Positions 1 to 11,278 of a DNA stretch of 64,000 nucleotides are shown here, piece after piece (positions within the stretch are counted from its first letter, which is position 1; each line of letters opens with the position of its first letter). A program made the position numbers and the translations under genes. The notes below the pieces were generated by a model. The model did no database searches and was not told the origin of the DNA. It saw nothing but the letters and a program-made list of their open reading frames with translations. The stretch is from Parietaria judaica (taxonomy: Eukaryota > Streptophyta > Magnoliopsida > Rosales > Urticaceae), in the NCBI GenBank assembly GCA_954871525.1, contig OX940866.1, forward strand, positions 14,717,001 to 14,781,000. Direction: 5' to 3'.

Positions 1-1262
1 CTTGCTTTCATATATATAATATATATATATATATATAAAAGCAAGTAATTTGAATTACTTTTATATATGTGAGGATATTGAGCTTGACTATATCAATTAA
101 TGTCCAAGACATTAAAATAGCCACCACGAGGAATCTGCGATCCAGGATTGCCGTAAAGCATTGATCCATGTGATCACTCCTTTAATAAGGTTAGACACTA
201 ATTCTCGGATTATAAAAATCCTTAGTGTCTCATTTATGACTTCGTCATAAAATGCTACATTACTTGAGATATTAAACATCTCTTAATGTGATAGCATTCA
301 AGTTCCTCCGTTATATCCAGATAACGAGAACTTTTTATTCACATGGTGAATTTATCAAGGACTATATTGCTAATCATAATTACTACTGTTACATAGAGGT
401 TCTTTGTAGTCCGCTTTCACTGCGCACTCAGAAGTTCTAACAGAAGAGGTAATATGTTAAACCAATATTATCATGTTGTTTTAATAATTACATCGACTCG
501 GTCTGTAATTATTTGTTTATATATCGAACTCAGAAAACCATAATTAAGCTAGTTAATGAGATTCTAGATGCAGGTCTCATTAACGTTCACGCTTCCGCTT
601 TTAGGTTTATAACCCTTAAGCTTCTAAGATTTGAAAATTCACATTAATCCGACACGGATTTAATTATACCATAAATTTTTCTCCGAATCTTAATTATACA
701 AATACAATCCTAAACAAATCCATAAAGATAATATCTAGTCAACCTTGCCCATTCACAAAGACAATTGACATTTATCCGCCATCGTCGTTTGACGATATAG
801 GTAATGGACAAGAGAATCTGGATAGATAACATAGTAACCAGAGAGCAAAAGATTCTACCGCTTCTTTTCTCTCTTATTTATTAGGGAATAACCCTCATTA
901 CTTCCCTAGCTATTAAGGCATTACCCTTCCGTCTATGCCTCTCTCACTCTAGATACTTACAGTACTTTTAAATTGTTAACTAAGTATCTTGGTTTCAGAT
1001 GTTGACTGTAGTCAATCTATTTTGTATTTCCCGCTATTATTCGTAATTAGACTTCTTCAATAATTATATGACGTTCAACGTATCTGTTTATATTAAATAA
1101 ACCCGTTGATAGTAGTCGATACTCGCAGTCTCGGGATTGCTGACATAGCTCCCACTACGGTTGAGTATCCTAATAATTTCTAATTATGACTATGGTATCT
1201 TATCTGGAAATCTTTTAAGATTTAACATCAATTCAAGTGAAACAAATCTACAAGCACCAAAC
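1..1262. other. Hairpin-rich AT DNA, no gene
   Basis: I find no coding potential here. The stretch is unusual in holding many short perfect inverted repeats one after another. Arms pair at 43-50/53-60, 97-104/108-115, 483-492/504-513 (10 bp), 552-561/575-584 (10 bp), 781-786/791-796, 951-958/982-989, 1002-1006/1011-1015 and 1208-1214/1217-1223. The first 45 bases also fold back through an AT-repeat loop. The texture matches the non-coding interior of Copia-1 (7300-9935), so this may be the interior of a related element cut off by the window edge. That link is inference. Confidence 0.4.
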
Positions 1263-2830
1263 TCACCTAAACTTGTAAGGCAGAAACCGCATTGTTGATC
1301 CCCATCTCGGCAATTTGCTTTGGGACCTTTCCGACCCCGGCGTTAGTGATTTGGCTAAGGAGACCGGCGGAAACCTTATGAACCTTGTGAAGCCCCTTGT
1401 CCCCGTACCAGGTGCAACCAGCGTTACATGTGATCTCTTTCTCCTTCGCCCCCTTTTGCGACTCAACCTCCCGGTTTTCTTCCCGACCACTAAGCCGGAC
1501 CCCCTAGGCTTCTCTCTTATTTGCTCTGGGAAGATTCCCTGGAGCGATTGACCTCTCGATGAGGCTCTTTCATTTTGGCTTTCTTAGAGGCCTTAGGAGC
1601 TTCCTCTGGAGCAGCCTCGCTCCTAGGCTTTTTACGAGCCTCAACCTTACCCCCGTCCCTCGGGCGATTTGCCGCAACCTCTACCTCTTTTTGAGAGCGG
1701 ACCGCATCCTTGGAAGGATAGGTCGCATCCTTAACAAAACAGGTAGATGCAGGAACATGGATACCTTTCTCTTCTGGCGCATTCTCCATCAGCGGCGCCT
1801 CCAACGTGTCCTTCCTGTCGTCAGAGATATTGACGACGTCCCCCACCTAAACCACCTTCAAGGCAACCTCGGAAGGTGTCGCCTCCGTTCTCTTCTCCGC
1901 TGATTGACGGGCAGCATCCTCGACGACCACCGTTGGGCTGGCCGTAACTTTCTTCGCAGCCGGAGGCACTAAGCTAGACGCTCTGAGCCGTAACTTTCCA
2001 TCTCTTCTGCAGAAAAGAACTAACATACTTATTCAAACTGTCAATAAATCCAAACAAAATCCTATATGCTAAACACCAAAAAAAAAAATCTTACCCAAAA
2101 AGTCTGGAGCGTTGTTGTTGTAGGGGATAAACTCGACCTCGGGTTCCTTGGGCCAAACTCCTACGGACTCGAATCTTTCCCGTGTGAAACCTGACCAAAG
2201 CTCCGAACCGTGTGGGAAATCAAATCAAAACAAAAATCAAATCAGAAATCTGAATAAGAAATAAAAAAAGTACCTAGAATTTCTACCCGGATCCTTACTT
2301 ATCTCGTGGACCCATCTATTCAGATAAGTCGACTAGGTCCCAAACGTCTCTTAACTGGGCTGGAAGAAGAAATATTTGTGGGTCCACTTACTCTCCGTCT
2401 TAGGAAGACCCCCTTGAATCTCCCCTTCCTTGACGGATAGGAAAAATCTACCCTTTCCCTTATTATTGGCCTTGACAACCAAGCCCGTCAACATGTCCTC
2501 GAGAAAGGCTGTCAACAGCCTAAAAGAATGCGGGTTGAACTGCCCTAGAGAGACCCTAGGTGGGTGACATATTTAGGAATAAGATCAGGAATAGAAAACC
2601 TAAGCCCCCCGAACTCAAAGAACCTTTCGTATACGTAGACCCACGCGTCTCGGTTCTGCTCGTCTGCATGTTCATTAGGACCTGGAATCCTAAGTGAAAC
2701 TGACTCTGGGATACCATTCGCCTTCCTAATCCTAACAAGGTACTTCTATTTTAGAATAGACCTAGGAGAATCTGTTGCCAAAAACTTCGTTTGCCATTTT
2801 TCGACTACCTTCTTAAGATCCATATTCCTA
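1263..2830 (-). pseudogene. Decayed Ty3/gypsy-type gag (Transposase_28-like)
   Basis: Two stretches on the minus strand look like retrotransposon gag. Around 2570-2380 one frame reads a phenylalanine-rich helix segment ending in a lysine-rich stretch with KWTHKYFFF, the pattern of the 'putative gypsy type transposon' domain found in gag of plant Tat/Ogre-like elements. From 1846 to 1517 an open stretch of 109 codons encodes a very charged protein rich in Lys, Glu and Ala, as in the linker after that domain. The two are in different frames with stops between them, so it is not expressible as it stands. No pol follows in the window. Family naming is from memory of the domain, hence moderate confidence. 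Confidence 0.45.
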
Positions 2831-3211
2831 ACAGCTCTACAAAACCCAAAAAATCCATAACCTACGAGGAAACCCAGAAATCCCCTAAGCAAAATCCCAG
2901 AAAAACAGAGGGAAAAATCCCAAAGATAAACCCGACCTGGAATTTGGGAAAAACCTTCAAAGAAAAACTCAAAATAGAGAAGAAGAAGGATTTAGAACAT
3001 GGAAACTCCTAGACACATGCGACGATGACACGAACAAGATGAGTTACATAGCAACAATGACGAAGATTCGAAGTCTCTCTCTCTCTAAAATATTAGTTTT
3101 TCTCTCTACAATACGAAAATGAAGTTCGAATGCAAAAAAGAGAAGAGAGAGCATTTTAACTTTCACGGGAACGTGGGCCGGGTAGGTTGAAAAGACGTGA
3201 CCATTAATGAT
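2831..3211 (-). other. Probable leader of the decayed gag
   Basis: No gene. On the minus strand it reads as a purine/pyrimidine-skewed leader, including a (TC/GA)n tract near 3077-3087. It continues across the Copia-1 insertion into 24066-24110, where a TATA-like sequence lies about 10 bases before the insertion point. It may be the 5' untranslated region of the gag remnant at 1263-2830. Confidence 0.25.
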
Positions 3212-3216
3212 GCGCA

Positions 3217-5561
3217 TGTCGGGAATCACGTCTCGGATTCTGTGTAAATTATCACGAATTGTACCTCTGAACCGTCCGGGTAACATTTAAAAAATTATTT
3301 TAAAGCGGAAAAACTTGTTATCCGTTCAACGGTCCGTATATCGGATAATAACCATACAACAAGATCTGATAAATATTATGTAATTTAATATTCATAAATC
3401 ATTATTAATAATCTAGTCATTATAGGAAATAAATAGAAAGCAGTAAATGGTTGCATTTATTAACCCAATGCATAAGGCCGTACCTCTAATGACGACTTCC
3501 GGCTGCGCGTTCTGAATTGGGCAGGGCTCCGCCGGTGCTGAGGGAAACTCCCGTGATCTTCCGGGATATTCTCCTGGAATCCTCATACCGAAGCGTGGGC
3601 TTCGCCGGCAGGACTCCGTCGCAAAATTTAAACTGATGGTTCTTTTTAAGCTTCCGGAGAACTAAGTGTCTTAAGCCGAACCAGAAAGAGAGATCAGAGA
3701 GAAAATTCGCAGACCCTGAAGGAGAGGGAGAGTTCAAATTTTTCTCTGGGGAAAGGTGTGCAAAATGTGTAGAATGAGCCTCCTATTTATAGGCTCAAAC
3801 CGTAACCGAATTGGAGAAATTCCCTCCCTAATTTCGAATTTAATATGTTAAATATAATTAATTATCTCAATCCAATGGTCCAGATTTAATCTTATCTAAA
3901 TCCAATATCCTAATCCAACGGTTGATATTAAATCATAACCGATCCAATGAATTAAATTGATTTTAGGGTTTTTCTCAAATACCAAAATATTTGGTACTTT
4001 TGCCACAATTATGGAAAGACCAAAGTCTATCCATTCGAATGTGAATGGATTCACATTCAAAGGCCCAATTCGATTTCTAAACTTTATAATATATAAAAAT
4101 ATATTATTTACATATTAATATAAATCTATTAATTATTGAATAATTATTAATAATACATTAATGATAAAATTCGAATAACTAAATTATATTAATATTCTCT
4201 GATCTCAATATCACACATTTAAATGTCATGGTGACACACCATCATTTAAATTCGTGACATGTGATTTAATTTCATAGTTTACCGAAACGATCACAAACTT
4301 AGAAATTCTCTAAATCACAAACCGTACGTCGAAACGACTCGGCTCCAAAAGAAAAATTGCTTAGAATTTAATTTCCAACAACTTTTATGTTGACAGAAAA
4401 TCCAAATTCTACTTTATTTTGTCAGTTAATTTCGGTTACCAAGATATGGTACTTTTGCCACGCTACTGATAAAACTATTTGATGTCTGTCACAGACTTCA
4501 GTTTTATGAGTCTTGCCAAATGATCTTAAAAAAACATTTCAAATGTCTTTATCACGTACATATCATCCGTTACGGAGCTATCCTGGGGACCATTGACCCG
4601 TATCACTTAAGCTCTTACGAACTGCTAGGGTGTTCGTCAAACCTCGGTGTTATTCCACTATAAACCCGAGGCTGCACTCTTTAGTGATACAGTATATATT
4701 ATTCCCTTAAATACATAAAGGTGTCCATTGATACAATCAAATTCGGGTTATTGATCTTTCACTAGATGATCCACACACGAGCAGGCGGTTTCTACCGTTA
4801 TGCCCCTCATTGCATTTTCATCCTTGACTCAGTCAATAATATTATGAGTAACCCACTTATGGTTTCGATTCATAAGTTGAGCACGGGTACCTCTCACTTC
4901 TCACCACCGACAATCAAGGGAAATATCATGACTCTGAAGAGAACTGTGTGATGCCCATGTCTATGACCAAGCTACCCTTACTGCTGACTATCATGTTCCC
5001 AAAATAATAGTGTTGGGAACAACGCTAATATATTGTGTTCTTTAAAGGTTAAATCAAAGAACAATCATGCCAGAAGCTCAGACTCAAGATCACTCAGGAC
5101 TTAGATCGAATATCCATTTGATCATCTACTAGTGACTCAACTCCAAGTTATTAGTGACGGTCTTATATGATAACTTCCGGAGTTTAAGTCAGGTCCAGTC
5201 CAGTATGAATACACTTCATACTTAATGCACTTCTAGTGAGTGTGACACACACAAAATCCAGAATAGGATTGTCACTTAGTCACATTAATGACCTTATACG
5301 ATTAAAGAGCTCCCACCCAGTTAATCAGGTCACGGACATTTTAAGTTCATTTATTATGAGTATTAATTCTTCCTCACATTGACTCTGTTGTGATAATAAT
5401 ACATAATTGCATCCTTTATGAACTAAGGATCAAACATTATATTTTACTCTACCAGAAACTATAATAAGATTATAATAATAAGCATCATCTTTATTCAACG
5501 ACTTGTCATAGTCTTTTACAAATGGATAGAATATCTTGTTTAAGGACACATATTTCCAACA
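3217..5561 (-). repeat. 3' LTR of Copia-1 (family A)
   Basis: 2345 bp, TG...CA ends. It matches the split 5' LTR and the solo LTR at 41579-44394. Compared with the 5' LTR it lacks about 395 bp. The join at 3903-3906 carries CAAT, present at both deletion edges in the longer copy (11126-11129 and 22403-22406), so this is a microhomology deletion. The LTR holds many short hairpins, for example arms 4037-4046/4049-4058 and a long imperfect one at 5133-5191. Confidence 0.92.
3782..3793 (-). promoter_or_regulatory. LTR-A TATA box (3' LTR copy)
   Basis: The 12 bases CCTATAAATAGG read on the minus strand are a strong TATA box. A probable transcript start lies about 30 bases downstream (near 3755-3745). 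The same motif is conserved in the 5' LTR (11005-11016) and in the solo LTR near 43820. Confidence 0.6.
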
Positions 5562-5570
5562 ATCTCCCAC
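5562..5570 (-). other. Copia-1 polypurine tract
   Basis: GTGGGAGAT on the minus strand lies immediately before the 3' LTR start, the usual plus-strand primer of Ty1/copia elements. Confidence 0.8.
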
Positions 5571-5576
5571 TTGTAC

Positions 5577-7297
5577 TTAAAGAAGATGACCCATGTCTTT
5601 CAGACCCATATTCCCCAGATGCCTCCTGAATATTTTCTCTGGAAATGTCTTGGTGAATGGATCAGCCAGATTGTCTTCCGAAGCTATTTTCACAACCCCC
5701 ACGTCGCCACGACGCACTTTTTCTCTTATGCGATGGTATTTTCGTTCTATATGTTTAGCCTTGTTATGGTCTCTGGGCTCTTTAGAATTTGCCACCACAC
5801 CACTCTTGTCACAGTATAGTGTTTGGGGCCCATCTACATTTGGAACAACTCCCAGCTCTATGTAGAAATTCTTGAGCGAAACTAATTTTTGGCTGCCTCA
5901 CAAGCTGCCACGTATTCATCTTCGATTGTGGTATCTGCGATACAGGATTGCTTACCGCTTCTCCAGAATATCGCTCCACCAGCAAGGGTTAACACTGCTC
6001 CTGACGTCGATTTTCTCGCGTCTCTATCATACATTAAGTCTGAGTCAGTGCATCCAAGTGGATTCAGTTCTGATCATGAAAACACTAACATATAGTCTCT
6101 TGTTCTCCGAAGATGCTTGAGAATATTCTTCACAGCAGTCCAGTGAGCCATACCTGTGTTGGATTGGTATCTGCTAACAATTCCCACAGTGTAATAGATG
6201 TCTGGCCTAGTACACTGCATGGCGTACATCAGACTTCCCACTGCTGAAGGATAGGGTATTCGCCTCATCTCATCTTGCTCTTCCGGAGAAGTGGGGCACT
6301 GTTTCCTGTTAAGGAATACTCCATGTCTGGTCGGTAAATTACCTCCCTTGGAGTTTGCCATTGCAAGACGATCAAGCACCTTATCAATGTAAGCTGCTTG
6401 CGATAAGGCTAGAAGCCTGTTGTTGCGATCCCTAAAGATACGGATCCCAAGAACATAGCTGACTTCTCCCATGTCCTTCATTTGGAATTGCGTAGATAGC
6501 CACGCTTTCACGTCCGATAGCCGCTTCTCACTATTTCCAATGAGAAGAATATCGTCGACGTATAGAACAAGAAATATTTCCACGGTTTCATCATTGAGTT
6601 TGTATATGCAGGCCTCAGTGATGTTCTGTATGAATCCATAGGTTTTGATGGTTTCATCAAACCTTAGATTCCAGGATCTGGAAGCTTGCTTCAATCCATA
6701 AATGGTTTTGAGAAGTCTGCAAACTTTCCCTTCTTGACCCTTTTGCACGAACCCTTCTGGTTGGTCCATATAGATGTTTTCGTCAATGTACCCATTCAGG
6801 AAGGCGGTTTTGACGTCCATCTGCCAAATCTCGTAATTGAGACTACATGCTATGGTCATGAGAATCTGGATGGACTTATACTTAGCGGCTGGAGCAAAGG
6901 TCTCATCGAAATCAATACCTTCCCTCTAGGTAAAACCCTTAGCCACTAGTCTAGCCTTGAAGGTTTCAACCTTCCCGTCCACTCCTCTCTTTCGCTTGTA
7001 TACCCACTTACAGCCAATGGTTTTGAAGCCATCCGGTAAGTCTACAAGTTCCCAGACTTCAATAGAATCCATTGATTCTATTTCTTGGTTCATGGCTTCC
7101 TGCCATTCTCCCTTATCAGGATCCATCATAGCTTGCTCAAAGCCTATAGGATCTTCAACGCTAGTGTTTGTGACAGCTAGGTGAAATACCAACTGGGTGT
7201 GCTCATAGTGTTTAATCGGTATTTTGAACCTCCCACTACGTCTGAGTACCCTTTGGTTCTGATTTTGGGACCATGGTTTCCGCACTCTGATTATCAA
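5577..7297 (-). pseudogene. Copia-1 pol remnant: reverse transcriptase and RNase H
   Basis: The piece begins just before the copia RT domain (REWKAMxxE-like region EWQEAMNQEIESM) and runs on through ARLVAKGFT, the WQMDVKTAFLNG motif, YGLKQASRSWN, the catalytic YVDD (about 6562-6551) and the RNase H end (TKTFPEKIF), which is complete at 5577. Lesions: an in-frame TAG at 6926-6928 where family members have a sense codon, an in-frame stop at about 6074, and a one-base frameshift near 5893 in RNase H. Upstream of 7297 no integrase or gag is recognisable. In life it copied element RNA into DNA in virus-like particles; this copy cannot. Confidence 0.88.
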
Positions 7298-9937
7298 CAG
7301 GCGCTGTTGATTGTGTAATTACTTTGTCATCTAATAATTCCTCCTGTAATATTTTACCTTGAGGTTCATAGTTTATTATAGAGTCATATTCCAAAAGAGT
7401 TGCTTATTGCTGAAAAACAATTACTCTCTTACATGATCATAAACTATATCTCGTCCGAGTCCCATTAAATGAATAATGTAAAATGATTCTTTCCCCTCAA
7501 TCATTTCTAAAAGGTTCTTGTTCCTTCTTTCTAGAACACCTCAATGTGCTTGACGTGTACAAGGAACCGTTGACTAAAAGAGAATTAATTTCTCTTACAG
7601 GTGATCACTGAATTAAAAATTCAGACACACCACTTCAGAATAACTGAAGAGCCGTTAGTGATTTATCGAATTTAAAATTCGATTCATGCAATAAATTTCT
7701 TGAACTCACATAAGTTCGAATTTACTTTGCATTCATACCTTTACCTTTGAATACTTGCCAATCATTAGATAAAGTATTCATGTCCTTCTGAGCTTGTATA
7801 ATGGACCACATACACTAAGTATGTACAAGCTTTATAGGAACTGTGGCTCTTTAGACCTTTTCTCATGAAATGGTCTTTTAATCATTTTAATCTTTAGACA
7901 AGATTCTCAAACAGGCAGGGAACTGACGAACAGTTCACGCATTGGTCCATCCTGTTTATCTCATCCAAATTAATATGACTATCATTTAGATGCCTTGGGT
8001 ATGATCGATCACTTTCATAGTTAACCTTTTTCTGGATGTCACATCCATATTATTCATTCATCATTTCATAATGGTTTGAGCTTGTTTATTTCACTTCTCC
8101 GGATAATCAATATAAACAACTAGATCATTTCATAAATAATAATTTTATTATTATCTACAATGATAAAACTTTGTTCATATAAGTGGATATTTGAATTTCC
8201 ACGTAAGTCACGGGTATAATAAATATTGTTCTTGAAAACAACAATTTATTATATTTAAACGACTTGCTCTCACTGAAATAATTATCCCATTACTTTGACT
8301 AACACAGTCAATTTATGATTGTCTTCCGAATCCTGGATTCAGTCAAAGGTTTAAACCTTAACCAATCATTAACTTTGGGTTGGGCGATTATCATATCTTT
8401 GTTCATTTCTCAGCCATTTCCCAAGTTCAAGAACTTTCGAATTACTCCCTTGTAATATCGAGTGGAAATAACAACTAAACACAAAAGATAATCAATAAGT
8501 GAACAAAATCACTTATTCAGACTTTTATTGTCTTGACATTTTATACACATCATATTATTCTATATATAATTGGGATAGACATTTTAGACTGACATTGAAA
8601 AAGAAACTTATTAAACTTTATTATAGGTAGAATGTTTTTGATAATTTTTTTGTTTGAAATAGTTACATGATGCAAACATGTTCTGGAAAAACGTTAAATA
8701 AACCCTTTAACTATTTCGTGATAATTTAACCGACTGTACACGTCGTTACCGTCCTTAGTGGCATGATCACTCTAGGGTGACTCGCGGTATCAACCGTGTA
8801 GTTTGGTTAAACTAAGTTTTAGTCATAAACTTAATTAATATTCGTAACAAGAACCACCAAAGTTCTCTATGATTATTAACTATCACCATAGACTGTCGGG
8901 AAGCACCAACTTCCGTGCAAGCTTAACCCATTATTTTCGGTTCTCGGGATCCTCTTGGAAACGTCGTCCTTGGGGAATGGTCACAGTAGGGTGACTCGCA
9001 GTCCATTTCCAAGATTCCTCCGTCCCCATATTCTTTTGGAACTATCACGGTGTCAAACCTTCCATTAGCACACCTTCCTTGGGGAATGGACACACTAGGG
9101 TGACTCGAGGCGGTGTGGTCAGCAGACGTTGTGACAGTAATAATGGAGACCTTTGTTTTATTCTATACTTGCCATTGTTTTTTAGGAAATAACAGTTTTA
9201 ATTTCTAAGTTATAAAAACTTATTATATAAACTGTCTATTAATGACACATTAAAATTTTATATTTTGGCTTTATTTATTACGACACGTAATTTTAAATAA
9301 GCCCTATAAATGTATTTATTATTTCGTCGGTAGTGATAGACCAATCCGTACGCTCTCCAGGTCGATGGGAGGGGTCCTAACCGGTCAGCCAGAAATGGAT
9401 GGTGAACCGGCCCCACTTTTGATTCCCTCTTCCTTAGGCAAGATTGTACGATTGAAATTTTTCCGACATATAATAAACACTTTTACATTTACTCTTTATT
9501 ATTTATATCTATCCTATATAGACATATTAATAATGATCTAAACATAGACACTATGTTTGAGGGTTATGAAAATAGGTTATAACAAATTATATCTACGATG
9601 AATCTTTATAATTTTATGTTAATGATACTTATTCTCTAAGAATTATCATTAAATATTTTAATGCCCGTTAATAATTATTTATGAAATATTAAAATAAGAC
9701 AATGATATTATTATTCGAATAGCATCATCCATATTTTATTTATTAAATAAGACAACGTTATTTGATTATTAAACAACATCCATATTTAATTTTATGAATT
9801 ATTAATATAAGACAATGTTATTTATCCGGAAATAACATCCATATTTTAATTTAAATTAATTAATCAAACATAATTAATTTTAATTCATTAATATTTTATT
9901 TCATTTAAAATAATTAATAATCCGATTTAAAAATTAC
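7298..9937 (-). other. Non-coding, hairpin-rich interior of Copia-1
   Basis: About 2.6 kb where gag, protease and integrase should be. There is no ORF of note. It contains densely spaced perfect hairpins: 7368-7376/7439-7447, 7481-7488/7499-7506, 7633-7638/7644-7649, 7666-7673/775-7682, 8225-8230/8240-8245 with longer flanking pairing, and 8494-8502/8509-8517 (9 bp, 6-base loop). A three-copy repeat lies at 8745-9118. Confidence 0.6.
8745..9118. repeat. Three copies of a ~45-bp motif in Copia-1 interior
   Basis: Copies near 8745-8790, 8963-9010 and 9071-9118 share a core of the form CCTTGGGGAATGG-CACA-TAGGGTGACTCG. The last two are the closest; the first is more diverged. Spacing is irregular (about 220 and 108 bases). 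Function unknown. Confidence 0.6.
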
Positions 9938-10265
9938 ACGTGGGCTATCCGGGTAAAAACCCGGGCCCACGTGCACTCGGATCAGTGCACGTGCCCAGCC
10001 CTTGCGAATTGGGCTGGGCCGAGCACTCGGGCAGGGCCACTAGGGCCCGGTCCGCTGCCAGGCAGCGTCCCCTGCTCTCCCGAGCAGGGCTTTTGGGCCA
10101 GGCGCGGCCCACGGGCTGCTGGCAGCAGCCCCTGCACGCCCCCTGCGGGCTGGGCATAAGGCCCACGGGCTGGGTAACCAGCCCGGCCTCCCACTGGGTT
10201 CACTGCGAGCGAACCCTAGCCCACGGGTCGGGCTATTTTTGGCAGCCCGGCCCATTACCCGGTTC
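9938..10265 (-). other. GC-rich structured leader of Copia-1
   Basis: A sharply bounded GC-rich block inside very AT-rich DNA, lying between the primer-binding site and the body of the element, so it is the 5' leader of the transcript. It contains a perfect hairpin (arms 9968-9976 and 9985-9993, each holding CACGTG) and repeated GGGC/GCCC tracts that can pair with each other. Long ORFs occur on both strands but only because stop codons are rare at this composition; none resembles a protein. Retroelement leaders often carry dimerisation or packaging signals; that role is inference. Confidence 0.5.
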
Positions 10266-10425
10266 TATTTTTTTTTTTCAGGTCGGGTAATTTTCTTATT
10301 TTAAATTAATATTTAAAATATCTAGAAATTCAAAATTTCAATTTAAAATAATTAATTTAATTCATCAAATAATTCGTTCTTAAACGTATTAATTAAATTA
10401 CGTAATTATTTATCCTTGAACCATG

Positions 10426-10437
10426 GCTCTGATACCA
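10426..10437 (-). other. Copia-1 primer-binding site (initiator tRNA-Met)
   Basis: On the minus strand it reads TGGTATCAGAGC, complementary to the 3' end of plant initiator tRNA-Met, two bases inside the 5' LTR. Confidence 0.88.
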
Positions 10438-10439
10438 AT

Positions 10440-11278
10440 TGTCGGGAATCACGTCTCGGATTCCGTGTAAATTATCACGAATTGTACCTCCGAACCGTCC
10501 GGGTAACATTTAAAATATTATTTTAAAGCGGAAAAACTTGTTATCCGTTCAACGGTCCGGATATCGGATAATAACCATACAACAAGATCTGATAAATATT
10601 ATGTAATTTAATATTCATAAGTCATTATTAATAATCTAGTCATTATGGGAAATAAATAGAAAGCAGTAAATGGTTGCATTTATTAACCCAATGCATAAGT
10701 TCGTACCTCTAATGACGACTTCCGGCTGCGCGTTCTGAATTGGGCAGGGCTCCGCCGGTGCTGAGGGAAACTCCCGTGATCTTCCGGGATATTCTCCTGG
10801 AATCCTCGTACCGAAGCGTGGGCTTCGCCGGCAAGACTCTGTCGCAAAATTTAAACTGATGGTTCTTTTTATGCTTCCGGAGAACTAAGTCTCTTAAGCC
10901 GAACCAGAAAGAGAGATCAGAGAGAAAATTCGCAGACCCTGAAGGAGAGGGAGAGTTCGAATTTTTCTATGGGGAAAGGTGTGTAAAATGTGTAGAATGA
11001 GCCTCCTATTTATAGGCTCAAACCGTAACCGAATTGGAGAAATTCCCTCCCTAATTTCGATTTTAATATGTTAAATATAATTAATTATCTTAATCCAATG
11101 GTCTAAATTTAATTTTATCTAAATCCAATGGATATAATTAATTAGGGATTTAATTAAATAAAAAAGATTTAGATAAAATCAAAAATCCAATCTTATCTTC
11201 TTATCTTTATAAATTTGAATTATATATATATATTAAAATTCAAATTATAATTATCTGGATCCAACGGTTGAGATAAAT
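10440..11278 (-). repeat. 5' LTR of Copia-1, inner part
   Basis: Starts TGTCGGG like the 3' LTR and follows it closely to the G1 insertion. It carries the R/U5 part and the TATA box at 11005-11016. The rest of the LTR is at 22160-24060. The uninterrupted solo LTR (around 43545-43560, opposite strand) shows the original target sequence. Confidence 0.92.
11005..11016 (-). promoter_or_regulatory. LTR-A TATA box (5' LTR copy)
   Basis: Identical to the motif at 3782-3793. G1 inserted about 260 bases upstream of it on the minus strand, so the core promoter is now separated from most of its U3 region by almost 11 kb. Confidence 0.6.

Noticed and set aside
2791..3012. Lys-rich plus-strand ORF of 73 codons
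   Set aside because: Low complexity from A-rich DNA, antisense to the gag remnant and its leader.
9940..10290. Overlapping ORFs of 62-116 codons on both strands in the GC block
   Set aside because: They follow from the lack of stop codons in GC-rich DNA; compositions are dominated by Gly, Pro, Ala and Arg and no domain is visible. The block is the leader of Copia-1.
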